From DTPS01 sp049591295 (GTDB taxonomy: Bacteria > Acidobacteriota > UBA4820 > DSQY01), in the NCBI GenBank assembly GCA_049591295.1, contig JBAWEQ010000025.1, forward strand, positions 1 through 64,000: a DNA stretch of 64,000 bases. The letters are read 5' to 3'. Shown here piece after piece: positions 7,694 through 15,484 of the stretch (position 1 is its first letter; every line of letters begins with the position of its first letter). The position numbers and the translations under genes are program-made. The notes below the pieces were generated by a model that saw only the letters and a list, made by a program, of their open reading frames with translations, was not told the origin of the DNA and did not search any database.

Positions 7694-8536
7694 ATGGCTG
7701 AGGACCTCGAGTTCTACAAGATCACCGGAGCCGGCAACGATTTTATCTTGGGCGACAACCGCCATGGGCGTTGGGCTGCTCATCCCCTCGAACGGCTCTC
7801 CCGTGGGCTGTGTCGTCGCGCCATGTCGGTGGGCGCGGACGGCCTGATCCTCATCGAGAACTCCAACCGGGCCCGCTTCCGGATTCGGATCTTCAACAGC
7901 GACGGCACGCAGACCCGCATGTGCGGGAACGGCGCCCGCTGCGCAGCCCGATTCGCCTTTCTCAAGGTCATCGCCGGCCGCCAGATGACCATGGAGACGC
8001 CATCGGGCGTCCTGGAGGCCGAAATTCTCTCCAACGGCGCCGTCCGCGTGGAGATCCCGGGGCTGGCGGAGAACCCGCGCAGGCTGGAGATCACCGGCGG
8101 CGGGAGGCGAATCCCGTGCCTCCTGACCCACACCGGCGTCCCTCACGCCGTGGTATTCGTGAAAGACGTGGAGAAGGTCCCGGTGGCAAGCCTGGGAGCG
8201 ATCCTTCGACGGGCCCCCGAATTGGGCGCCGAGGGCGCCAACGTGGACTTCGTTTCCGCAGAAGACGGCCCTCCCTTCCCCGTGCGGACCTTCGAACGCG
8301 GAGTGGAGGGCGAGACGCTGGCCTGTGGCACGGGTGTCACGGCGGCGGCCTGGGTCCTGCGACACCTCGGCAAAGCCGGGGACCGAGTGGAGATGCGGGT
8401 TCGCTCGGGCCAGGTGCTCGCCGTGGAGATCGATCCATCCAGGGTGGGCAAGCCCCTTTTCCGGCTCAGCGGGGAGGCGCGCGTGGTCTACCGGGGCTAC
8501 CTCTCGCAAGAATCCCTCATGGAGGCGCTGGCATGA
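7694..8536 (+). CDS. dapF: Diaminopimelate epimerase
   Basis: A 280-residue PLP-independent racemase that converts LL- to meso-diaminopimelate for lysine and peptidoglycan synthesis. The two catalytic cysteines lie in TRMCGNGARC (Cys77) and ETLACGTGVTAA (Cys211), with the N-terminal ITGAGNDF. The length is standard. The ATG at 7694 is the first base after repeat copy C; a GGGGA at 7682-7686 inside the repeat is the only nearby ribosome-binding site. The ATG at 7671 is in another frame. The gene overlaps the FAH-family gene by 4 nt (ATGA). Confidence 0.95.
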   Translation: MAEDLEFYKITGAGNDFILGDNRHGRWAAHPLERLSRGLCRRAMSVGADGLILIENSNRARFRIRIFNSDGTQTRMCGNGARCAARFAFLKVIAGRQMTMETPSGVLEAEILSNGAVRVEIPGLAENPRRLEITGGGRRIPCLLTHTGVPHAVVFVKDVEKVPVASLGAILRRAPELGAEGANVDFVSAEDGPPFPVRTFERGVEGETLACGTGVTAAAWVLRHLGKAGDRVEMRVRSGQVLAVEIDPSRVGKPLFRLSGEARVVYRGYLSQESLMEALA

Positions 8537-9261
8537 CGTTCGGACGGGTGTTCTGGCTCGGGCGTGAACTGGACGTGACGCGGGACGAGGAGGGCAGGAT
8601 CTGGACGGTGGATCACCGGGAGGTGCCGCTTTCCGAGGCCGAACTCATGGCACCCGTCGTTCCAAGCAAGATCGTGTGCATCGGCCGCAACTACCGCGAG
8701 CACGCCAAGGAGCTGGGCAATCCCATGCCAGCGGAACCCCTCCTCTTTCTGAAGGCCCCGTCGTCGGTCCTCGCCCCCGACGGAACCATCGAACTCCCTC
8801 CCGAGTCCGGCCAGGTGGAATACGAAGGCGAGATAGCGCTGGTCATGGCCCGCGCCTGCCGAAGACTGGGCCCCCAGGAGGACCCCCTGGCCTATCTCGC
8901 AGGAGTGACGCCATTGAACGACGTCACCGCCAGGGACCTGCAGAAGAGGGACGTGCAGTTCACCCGCGCGAAATCCTTCGACACCTTCTGCCCCTTCGGT
9001 CCCTGGGTGGTGCCCATCGGGGATCCGCAGGAGCTCTCGGTCCGGACCACACTCAACGGGGCCGTGGTTCAGGAAGGATGGGCGCGGGACATGGCTTTCT
9101 CCATTCCTTTCTTGATCCGCACGATCTCCCACGTGATGACGCTGTTGCCGGGCGACGTGATCGCCACCGGTACTCCCTCGGGAGTCGGCAGGCTGGCCGC
9201 GCGGGACCGGATCTGCGTGGAGGTCGCCGGGGTCCGCCTGGAGAACGTCGTGGGGGGCTGA
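8533..9261 (+). CDS. Fumarylacetoacetate hydrolase-family protein
   Basis: A 242-residue cytosolic protein of the FAH superfamily (hydrolases, decarboxylases and isomerases of 2-keto acids). The metal-binding core is visible in VEYEGEIALVMAR (two acidic ligands) and in the following LNDVTARDLQ, with KSFDTFCPFGPW and the C-terminal LLPGDVIATGTPSGVG typical of the family. The substrate is not predictable; oxaloacetate tautomerase/decarboxylase or 2-hydroxyhepta-2,4-diene-1,7-dioate isomerase activities are all known in this family. The start overlaps the dapF stop (ATGA). Confidence 0.85.
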   Translation: MTFGRVFWLGRELDVTRDEEGRIWTVDHREVPLSEAELMAPVVPSKIVCIGRNYREHAKELGNPMPAEPLLFLKAPSSVLAPDGTIELPPESGQVEYEGEIALVMARACRRLGPQEDPLAYLAGVTPLNDVTARDLQKRDVQFTRAKSFDTFCPFGPWVVPIGDPQELSVRTTLNGAVVQEGWARDMAFSIPFLIRTISHVMTLLPGDVIATGTPSGVGRLAARDRICVEVAGVRLENVVGG

Positions 9262-9264
9262 GGC

Positions 9265-10812
9265 ATGGTGCGCGCCAGAACCGGTCCCGACGGCACGACC
9301 GACCCATACGCCCACCTGCAGGCCCTGGCAGACGCCTGCGATTGCGCCGTCCTGGCCTGCCTGGGTGACGGGAAGGTCGCGGCCGCCAACGGCGAGGCAG
9401 AGAGGCTTCTGGGATGGGCCCGACACGAGATGATCGGCCGCCGTCTGGCTTCGGAACTGGCCCTCTTGCCGGAGGAGCCGTCCCACTCGGGTGGTACCGC
9501 CGCCCCCACCGAGGAGCGCCTCCCACTGAAGCTGAGAGACGGGACCCGCAGGACCTTCTCGGTCCGAATCGCCTCCCTGCCGCCAGAGGTTTCGGGAGGC
9601 CCGGCCGCGCTCTGGATAGGCATTCGGGATCCCGACACGGCGGGGCTGAAGGAGCGGTTGCGGGACCTCAACGGCCAGCTCGGCGTCTTTCTCGACCACG
9701 CAACGGACGTGATCTTTCGGTTGGATGCTCGCGGGCGCCTGACCTTCGCTAATCCGGCCGCACGAACCGTCCTCGGCCAAGACCCTGTACAGTGGATAGG
9801 CCGTGAGCTGGAGCTCGCGCAGTTTCTCCCTCCCGAGGAGATCCACCGACTGAACCTGGCCGGCTCCGTCCGGCTTCTTCGCGAGGGATTCAAGAACCGT
9901 CTCCTCCAGGTTCGTCGGAGGGACGGGAGCATCTTCTGGGGGCTTCTCACTCTGGCCCCGACCCGGTACAGGAACCGCCGCTCGCTTCTGGGCATACTCC
10001 GGGACGTCAGCGAGTTCTACCAGACCCGGGAGGCCCTCGTGCAGCAACACTTGGAGCTCCAGCAGACGGTCGCCCAGCTGGAGGAGGCGGGCCGCTTGCA
10101 GGAGCAGTTCGTGGCGAACGTCACTCACGAGCTGCGCACGCCGGTCACGGCGATCCTCATCGCGTGCGAGGTTCTCCAGCGGGACCTCCGCGAACCCCCG
10201 AGGGATCAGGAGGGGCGCCACCTCGCCCTCATTCACCGAAATGCCACCACCCTCCTGGGCACCATCAACGGCCTGCTGGACCTGGCCAAGCTCAAGAGAA
10301 ACGCCTTCCTGCCCCGGCCCCATCCCTTTCCACTGCGAGCCTTCCTCGAAGGGGTTGCCGAAGAGGTGGAGCCGCTCTTCGTGCAGAAGGGGCTGACACT
10401 CAGCCGCGATTTCCCGTTCGATCTGCCCGAGCAGATCTCGTCCGACCCGGAACTGCTGCACAAGGTGCTGGCCAATCTGCTGAGCAACGCCTTCAAGTTC
10501 ACCCGGCAGGGCGGAGCCGCCTTCTCCGCGCGATGCGGCGACCGCCTCCTCCGCGTGAGCGTGGCCGATTCGGGCCCGGGCATCCCCAGGGACCAGCTCG
10601 GCCTCATCTTCCAGGAGTTTCGCCAGGTGGACGGATCCGACTCCAGGATCTACCCGGGAAGCGGCCTGGGGCTCGCCATCGCGGATCGCCTCACGCGGCT
10701 GCTGGGCGGGAGCATTGAGGTGACCTCCGTTCCGGGCGAGGGGTCGGTCTTCACGGTCGTCCTGCCGCTGGCGCCTCCGGCCCGGAGGCGCCGGGCCCAG
10801 GAAACCGTATGA
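9265..10812 (+). CDS. Soluble PAS-domain sensor histidine kinase
   Basis: A 515-residue kinase without membrane segments. Two PAS-like sensor domains (about 20-125 and 138-250) and a short coiled coil (about 252-275) lead into a HisKA domain with phospho-acceptor His288 in VTHELRTPV. The ATPase domain has the N box LANLLSNAFKFT, G1 DSGPGI, F box FQEF and G2 GSGLGLAI. It follows the FAH-family gene by 3 nt. No response regulator is encoded nearby, so it is an orphan kinase sensing a cytoplasmic signal. Confidence 0.92.
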   Translation: MVRARTGPDGTTDPYAHLQALADACDCAVLACLGDGKVAAANGEAERLLGWARHEMIGRRLASELALLPEEPSHSGGTAAPTEERLPLKLRDGTRRTFSVRIASLPPEVSGGPAALWIGIRDPDTAGLKERLRDLNGQLGVFLDHATDVIFRLDARGRLTFANPAARTVLGQDPVQWIGRELELAQFLPPEEIHRLNLAGSVRLLREGFKNRLLQVRRRDGSIFWGLLTLAPTRYRNRRSLLGILRDVSEFYQTREALVQQHLELQQTVAQLEEAGRLQEQFVANVTHELRTPVTAILIACEVLQRDLREPPRDQEGRHLALIHRNATTLLGTINGLLDLAKLKRNAFLPRPHPFPLRAFLEGVAEEVEPLFVQKGLTLSRDFPFDLPEQISSDPELLHKVLANLLSNAFKFTRQGGAAFSARCGDRLLRVSVADSGPGIPRDQLGLIFQEFRQVDGSDSRIYPGSGLGLAIADRLTRLLGGSIEVTSVPGEGSVFTVVLPLAPPARRRRAQETV

Positions 10813-10872
10813 TGCACCTCCTTCTGGAGTGGTTGAAGCGATAGGGGCGGTCGTTCGCGATGGAGGGCTGGC

Positions 10873-11658
10873 GTGGCCGGAGAGCGAAGGGTGATTGCGG
10901 TGGAGGTCGCGGCGGAGGCTGGGCCCGGAGAGGGCGGGTTTCTGACGCTCGTGCGGTTGAAGTACAGGAATCGTTACGACGACGGCACCCACTCCCGGCC
11001 CTACCTTTACGAATACATCCACAGGCGCGGTTTCGACGCCGTGGCCATGGCGCTCTATCACGAACGGGGCGGGCAGCCCCAGATGGCCTACCGGCCGGGC
11101 ATCCGCGTGCCGGTCTACTTCCGGAGGGGTCTTCCCCTTCCCCTGCCGGACCGGCGAGGCTATCTCTTCATCCCTGAGGCCGTGGCCGGAAGCCTCGAAC
11201 CGCAGGACCGGGGAGTGGAAGGCTTCCTCGCGCGGGTGGTGGCCGAGGTATGGGAGGAGGCCGGGCTTCGCATCACGCCCGGCCAGGTCGAGCCGCTGGG
11301 CGGCGGCTTCTTCCCCTCGCACGGGCAGTCCTCCGAGAAGATCCACCTCTGCGCCGTACGAGTCGATCCGGACGCGGCCTCCGTACCCGAAGGCGACGGC
11401 TCGGTGAACGAAGGAGACGCGCCGCCCATCCGCTTCGAGCCGGTCCGCGAGATCCTTCTCGGGTGCGCCAGGGGGGAGATCGAAGACCCCAAGGTGGAGG
11501 TGCTCGCATGGCGCCTCTGCCTGAGGCTCGGTTACTTGCCCGTCGAGGGGCGGTACGCGAATGCGGCGGAGCAAGCCTCTGTGGTAGGATTCCAGGACGC
11601 GATCCGCGACGGCGGTTGGTCGGGGGGCCCGCCTGAGGAAAGAGAACCAGGGACTTGA
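10873..11658 (+). CDS. Nudix-fold protein with degenerate Nudix box
   Basis: A 261-residue protein. Residues around 115-135 read GVEGFLARVVAEVWEEAGL, which aligns with the Nudix box GX5EX7REUXEEXGU. The leading Gly is Pro and the Arg is Ala, while the metal-binding glutamates are kept. The flanks (LGGGFFPSHGQSSEKIHLCAV) resemble ADP-sugar or NDP-sugar pyrophosphatases of the Nudix superfamily. The GTG start at 10873 has GGAGGG 5 nt upstream; an in-frame GTG at 10891 is an alternative. Activity may be reduced or altered. Confidence 0.72.
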   Translation: MAGERRVIAVEVAAEAGPGEGGFLTLVRLKYRNRYDDGTHSRPYLYEYIHRRGFDAVAMALYHERGGQPQMAYRPGIRVPVYFRRGLPLPLPDRRGYLFIPEAVAGSLEPQDRGVEGFLARVVAEVWEEAGLRITPGQVEPLGGGFFPSHGQSSEKIHLCAVRVDPDAASVPEGDGSVNEGDAPPIRFEPVREILLGCARGEIEDPKVEVLAWRLCLRLGYLPVEGRYANAAEQASVVGFQDAIRDGGWSGGPPEEREPGT

Positions 11659-11674
11659 CTGGGAAAGGGCGCCC

Positions 11675-12646
11675 ATGAAGGACAACGTCATCTGCCGATT
11701 GCTCAAGATCCGCTATCCCATCCTCGTGGGAGGGATGACCTGGGTCTCGGAGGCCGTCCTCGCGGCCGCCGTTTCCGAGGCCGGTGGGCTCGGGACCATC
11801 GCCACCGGCAACATGCCGGGTGAGCTGCTCCGGGATGAGGTGCGCAAACTGCGCACGCTCACCAACAAGCCGTTCGCGGTCAACCTGATCATGCTCTCCC
11901 CCAATTTCCGCGACTGCCTGGAGGTGGTCAAGCAGGAGAGGGTGCCCGTCATCACCCTGGGCGCCGGCAATTCCGGGCCCTTCATCGCCGATCTGAAGAA
12001 GGCGGGCGTCATCGTGATCCCCGTGGTCAACTCGGTGGCCCTGGCCAGGCGGCTGGAGCGCTCCGGCGCCGATGCGATCGTGGCCGAGGGCGAGGAGGCC
12101 GGGGGCCACATCGGCGACACCTCCACCATGCCCCTCATCCCGCAGATGGCGGATGCCCTCTCCATTCCGGTGGCGGCGGCGGGGGGAATCGCCGACGGGA
12201 GGGGCATGGCCGCGGCCTTCGCCCTCGGGGCCCAGGGCATCCAGCTGGGCACGGCCCTCGTCGTGGCCCACGAATCGCGGGCCCACGACAACTACAAAGA
12301 GATCATCGTCAAGGCTTCCGACCGCGCCACGGCCGTGACGGGCCGCGCCATCAACAAGCCCGTCCGCGCCCTCAAGAACATGCTCACCCAGGAATTCCAC
12401 GAGATGGAGGGCCAGGGGGCGCCGTGGGAGGAGATCGAGGGTCTGGCCGTGGGCAGGTTGCGCGCCGCCGTCATGGAGGGCGACGTCACGCGCGGCTCCG
12501 TCATGATGGGCCAGGTGGCCGGCCTCGTGAAGCGCCGCGCGAGCGCGAAGGAGATCCTCGACAGCGTTGTGGCGGAGTTCAACGAGGTGATGGAGAAGAT
12601 CGGAGGCTACCGGATCCCGGCCGGCGGCTTTCCCGCCGACCCTTGA
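11675..12646 (+). CDS. FabK/nitronate monooxygenase-family flavoprotein
   Basis: A 323-residue FMN-dependent TIM-barrel protein. The N-terminus (IRYPILVGGMTWVSEAVLAAAVSEAGGLG), the AEGEEAGGHIG motif (about residues 138-148) and AAGGIADGRGMAAAFALGAQGIQLGTA match the family containing enoyl-ACP reductase II (FabK) and nitronate monooxygenases. The EAGGHIG segment is common to both. FabK would complete fatty-acid elongation, but no fab genes adjoin, so the function is left open. It follows the Nudix gene by 16 nt. Confidence 0.82.
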   Translation: MKDNVICRLLKIRYPILVGGMTWVSEAVLAAAVSEAGGLGTIATGNMPGELLRDEVRKLRTLTNKPFAVNLIMLSPNFRDCLEVVKQERVPVITLGAGNSGPFIADLKKAGVIVIPVVNSVALARRLERSGADAIVAEGEEAGGHIGDTSTMPLIPQMADALSIPVAAAGGIADGRGMAAAFALGAQGIQLGTALVVAHESRAHDNYKEIIVKASDRATAVTGRAINKPVRALKNMLTQEFHEMEGQGAPWEEIEGLAVGRLRAAVMEGDVTRGSVMMGQVAGLVKRRASAKEILDSVVAEFNEVMEKIGGYRIPAGGFPADP

Positions 12647-12694
12647 TCGCGATCTAGATCTAGAACCGTCCGCCCACCATCGAAGGCATGCGCC

Positions 12695-13672
12695 ATGGCT
12701 CTCTACCCCTCCTATTTGAACCTCCTCTCGAACGGCGAACTGGACCGGCGGGTGCGCCTGCTGCTGGGCCGCCTGGGCCAGTGCGTCGTCTGCCCGCGCC
12801 ACTGCCGGGTGAAGCGCCTGAGGGACATGAAGGCCGTCTGCAACACCGGCCGCCGCGCGGAGGTGGCCTCGTGGTGCGTCCATCGGGGCGAGGAGCCCTG
12901 CATCAGCGGGCAGAGGGGCTCGGGCACGGTTTTCTTCGCCCACTGCAACCTCTCCTGCCTCTTCTGCCAGAACTGGCAGATCAGCCAGTCCTGGGAGGAG
13001 GGCGATCAGGCCAAGGGGGCCGAGGAGCTGGCCGCCATCTACCTCGACCTTCAGGCGCAGGGGGTCCACAACCTCAACTGGGTGAGCCCCAGCCACGTCG
13101 TCCCCCAGGCCGTCGAGGCCCTGGCCGTGGCGGCGAGGCGGGGCCTGCGGCTGCCGGTGGTCTACAACTCCAACGGCTACGACGACGTGGACACCCTTCG
13201 CCTGCTGGACGGGATCGTGGACCTCTACCTTCCGGACCTGAAGTACGCCGACGACGCGGCCGCCGACGAGCTCTCGCGCGCCGTGGGCTATGCCGCCAAC
13301 GCCCAGGCGGCCATCGCCGAAATGTGGAGGCAGGTCGGTCCGCTGCAACTGGACGAGGAGGGCCAGGCCATCCGGGGGCTGCTGGTGCGCCACCTCGTCC
13401 TGCCCAACGGACTCAGCCAGACGCGCGAGGTGTTGAGGTTTCTCGCTTCGCTCGGCCCGGACGTGGCGGTGAGCCTCATGGCCCAGTACTCGCCGCAGGG
13501 GAGGGCCTTCGACCACCCCCTCCTCGGACGCCCCCTCCACACCGGTGAATATGCCAGCGCCGTGGAGGCTCTCGAAGAGAGCGGCATCACCGAAGGCTAC
13601 GTCCAGGAGCTGACCGCCCAATCCACCTATTTGCCCGATTTCTCGGCGGAGGGGCACCCCTTCGAACGCTAG
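12695..13672 (+). CDS. Radical SAM protein (PflX/PflA-like)
   Basis: A 325-residue iron-sulfur protein with the radical SAM cluster motif C84-NLS-C88-LF-C91. It is preceded by an N-terminal cysteine-rich segment (CVVCPRHCRVKR) and followed by QNWQISQ. This is the arrangement of the pyruvate-formate-lyase-activating-enzyme-related group often labelled PflX (COG1313). No glycyl radical enzyme is nearby, and the substrate is unknown. It begins 48 nt after the FabK-like gene and is the last gene of the plus-strand run that starts at the lipoprotein gene. Confidence 0.85.
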   Translation: MALYPSYLNLLSNGELDRRVRLLLGRLGQCVVCPRHCRVKRLRDMKAVCNTGRRAEVASWCVHRGEEPCISGQRGSGTVFFAHCNLSCLFCQNWQISQSWEEGDQAKGAEELAAIYLDLQAQGVHNLNWVSPSHVVPQAVEALAVAARRGLRLPVVYNSNGYDDVDTLRLLDGIVDLYLPDLKYADDAAADELSRAVGYAANAQAAIAEMWRQVGPLQLDEEGQAIRGLLVRHLVLPNGLSQTREVLRFLASLGPDVAVSLMAQYSPQGRAFDHPLLGRPLHTGEYASAVEALEESGITEGYVQELTAQSTYLPDFSAEGHPFER

Positions 13673-13724
13673 TGTCGCGTCCCCCTCGTGTGTTCACCAT
13701 GATCTTTTCCCGGGACACGACACT
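13671..13724. repeat. 54-bp imperfect palindrome after the radical SAM gene
   Basis: AGTGTCGCGTCCC (13671-13683) and GGGACACGACACT (13712-13724) are inverted repeats with 12 of 13 positions paired and a 28-nt spacer. The left arm overlaps the radical SAM stop codon. It sits between convergent genes and lacks a T tract, so it is not a classic terminator. It may be a small palindromic repeat unit; no second copy was seen in the window. Confidence 0.6.
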
Positions 13725-13749
13725 TCCCAAGGGGATCCGCCCCTAGGGC

Positions 13750-13766
13750 GCCCGCCTGCGGCGGGC
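13750..13766. terminator. GC-rich hairpin between convergent genes
   Basis: GCCCGCC-TGC-GGCGGGC is a perfect 7-bp hairpin. A weaker one, GCGGGAA/TTCCCGC, follows at about 13782-13802. Neither has a T run, so termination function is only suggested by their position between the ends of the radical SAM and diguanylate cyclase genes. Confidence 0.35.
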
Positions 13767-13876
13767 TGTTACCCCGAAAGAGCGGGAAAGCTTCCTTCCC
13801 GCACCCATCCGCGTTCTGTCTATCGCCCGCTTCCATCGTGAACCCATCACTGGGCCAGCACGCTAGCCGCTTTCCC

Positions 13877-14725
13877 TCACCCGCCCTTTTCGGTCACGTG
13901 GCGGAACGAGTTCTTGCCCTCCCGCTTGGCTTCGTACATCAGCTGGTCCACCCTCTTGAGCATGGCCGTGTAGGAAGAAGGGGGGCGTTCGAAGGTGACC
14001 GCTCCCACGCTCAGCGTGACCGGCCAGCCCTGAGCCTGCACCGCCTCCTGAAGGTGGCGGTGGAGGCGCGTGAGGACGAAAGGGGCCGCGTTGCCGCCGC
14101 ACTCCGGAAGCAGGAGCGCGAATTCGTCCCCGCCCAGCCTCGCGAAGGCGTCGCTGGAGCGGACGCTTTGCATCACCACTCCGGCCACGGCCTGCAGAAC
14201 CGCGTCACCGGTGGCATGGCCAAAGCGGTCGTTGACCGCCTTGAAGTTGTCCAGGTCGGCGAAGGCCACGGTGAACGGCCGTCCGTTGCGGCCGGTGCGC
14301 CCTATCTCCCTCTCGGCCACCTCCTCGAAGGCGCGCGCGTTGAGGGCGCCGGTGAGGTGGTCGGTGCGGGCGTAGCTCCGCTCCCTCTCCAGGGTCTTCC
14401 TCAGACTGGTGGTGAGGGCCACCGCGGCAAGGAACAGCAGCAACTCCAGGATGGCGTTCAAGAAGGGCAGGAGGCTGTGGTGGCCTGGTGCAAGGGCCAG
14501 GAACTCCGATGCGAACAGGTCCAGCACCGTGAGCACCAGGGCCAGCAGTCCTGCCCAGAGACCGACGAACCAGGAGAGCAGAACGATGGGGACGAGATAG
14601 AGGGCCGAGAGGGAGAGGAGGGACCCCGTCACGTAGTCCACGAATCCAACGGCCAGCAGGATGAGGAGACCCACGATCAACCAGATGGCCTTGGCGCGCT
14701 TGCGCAGCACCTTCTTAAGGTTCAC
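13877..14725 (-). CDS. Membrane diguanylate cyclase (GGDEF)
   Basis: A 282-residue inner-membrane enzyme that makes cyclic di-GMP. Three or four hydrophobic segments (about 10-110) precede a GGDEF domain (about 125-275) with the intact active-site motif LGGDEFALLLPE. An RxxD inhibitory site (RSSD) sits exactly five residues upstream, implying product inhibition. I chose the GTG at 14725, which overlaps the stop of the upstream B3/B4 gene by 11 nt. The longer open frame upstream lies antisense-free but inside that gene and is not the start. No EAL or PilZ gene is nearby. Confidence 0.88.
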   Translation of the reverse strand: MNLKKVLRKRAKAIWLIVGLLILLAVGFVDYVTGSLLSLSALYLVPIVLLSWFVGLWAGLLALVLTVLDLFASEFLALAPGHHSLLPFLNAILELLLFLAAVALTTSLRKTLERERSYARTDHLTGALNARAFEEVAEREIGRTGRNGRPFTVAFADLDNFKAVNDRFGHATGDAVLQAVAGVVMQSVRSSDAFARLGGDEFALLLPECGGNAAPFVLTRLHRHLQEAVQAQGWPVTLSVGAVTFERPPSSYTAMLKRVDQLMYEAKREGKNSFRHVTEKGG

Positions 14726-15401
14726 GCTCTTCCCCCAAGTGGCCCCAGGATACTTCCGCGGCCGCGAAGCGCGCCATGAGCTCCGCCATCCTTCCGGCCG
14801 CCGCCTTAGCCTCCGCGGCGAGCGCGCACGGCGCATAGATGATCCCCAGGGCGCGCCGGGTTCCGGCATGGGTCTTCGTCGCCTGGCTATCCTTCACCGG
14901 CGACGCGCAGGGAAGGTCCGACGGTAGCCGGGCCACCAGCAGCAGATCGCGCAGGTCGATCACCTGTCCCGACGGATTGAACGCGTACGACTCGCCCTCG
15001 CGCCCCCGCCGAACCCTGAAGGCGCATCCACCCGCCGCGTCCACATCGACGAGGGAGATGGGGAGCAGGGTCTCCAGGGAGACCAGGTTGTTGATGTCGG
15101 CGAGGGTGTTGATCCGCGGAAACCGCCCCTCCACCGCCTCCCGCAGGAGATACTCGCTCGCCGGCTTGGCCCGTCCCGTCGGCTTGTAGGCGCCGAAGCG
15201 CAGGAGATCCCTGACCGCGGCCTTGCGGGCGCGGTTCGCCGACCGCGCTTCCTCCTCGACCGCCGCCGCCGCGGCCAGGTCAAGTTGAGAAAGCAGGGGT
15301 TCGGGCGAGGAGCCGACGAGGCATTCCCGGGCCTCCACCCAGCCCACGGCAACTCCTTGCTCGGCCAGTTCCAGTGAGAGCGCGTCCATGTCCTCAGCCA
15401 T
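14715..15401 (-). CDS. Stand-alone B3/B4 tRNA-binding domain protein
   Basis: A 228-residue protein whose core (about residues 85-200, including INTLADINNLVSLETLLPISLVDVDAAGG) matches the B3/B4 domain of the phenylalanyl-tRNA synthetase beta subunit. That domain carries out editing in the synthetase; free-standing versions are found in many bacteria and have no firmly assigned role. There is no catalytic synthetase domain here. It overlaps the diguanylate cyclase gene by 11 nt, so the two are probably co-translated. An in-frame ATG four codons later is an alternative start. Confidence 0.8.
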   Translation of the reverse strand: MAEDMDALSLELAEQGVAVGWVEARECLVGSSPEPLLSQLDLAAAAAVEEEARSANRARKAAVRDLLRFGAYKPTGRAKPASEYLLREAVEGRFPRINTLADINNLVSLETLLPISLVDVDAAGGCAFRVRRGREGESYAFNPSGQVIDLRDLLLVARLPSDLPCASPVKDSQATKTHAGTRRALGIIYAPCALAAEAKAAAGRMAELMARFAAAEVSWGHLGEEREP

Positions 15402-15484
15402 TGTAAGGCCTTCGCGACTGCGAAGGAACGCCTGCGGAACGGTCGGTGCATCGCACGGGCCGCGGACGGCCGCGGTGAGGGTTG

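Noticed and set aside
8497..11706. Open frame of over 1000 codons on the minus strand across the FAH, kinase and Nudix genes
   Set aside because: It spans three recognisable plus-strand genes and their junctions, with no domain of its own.
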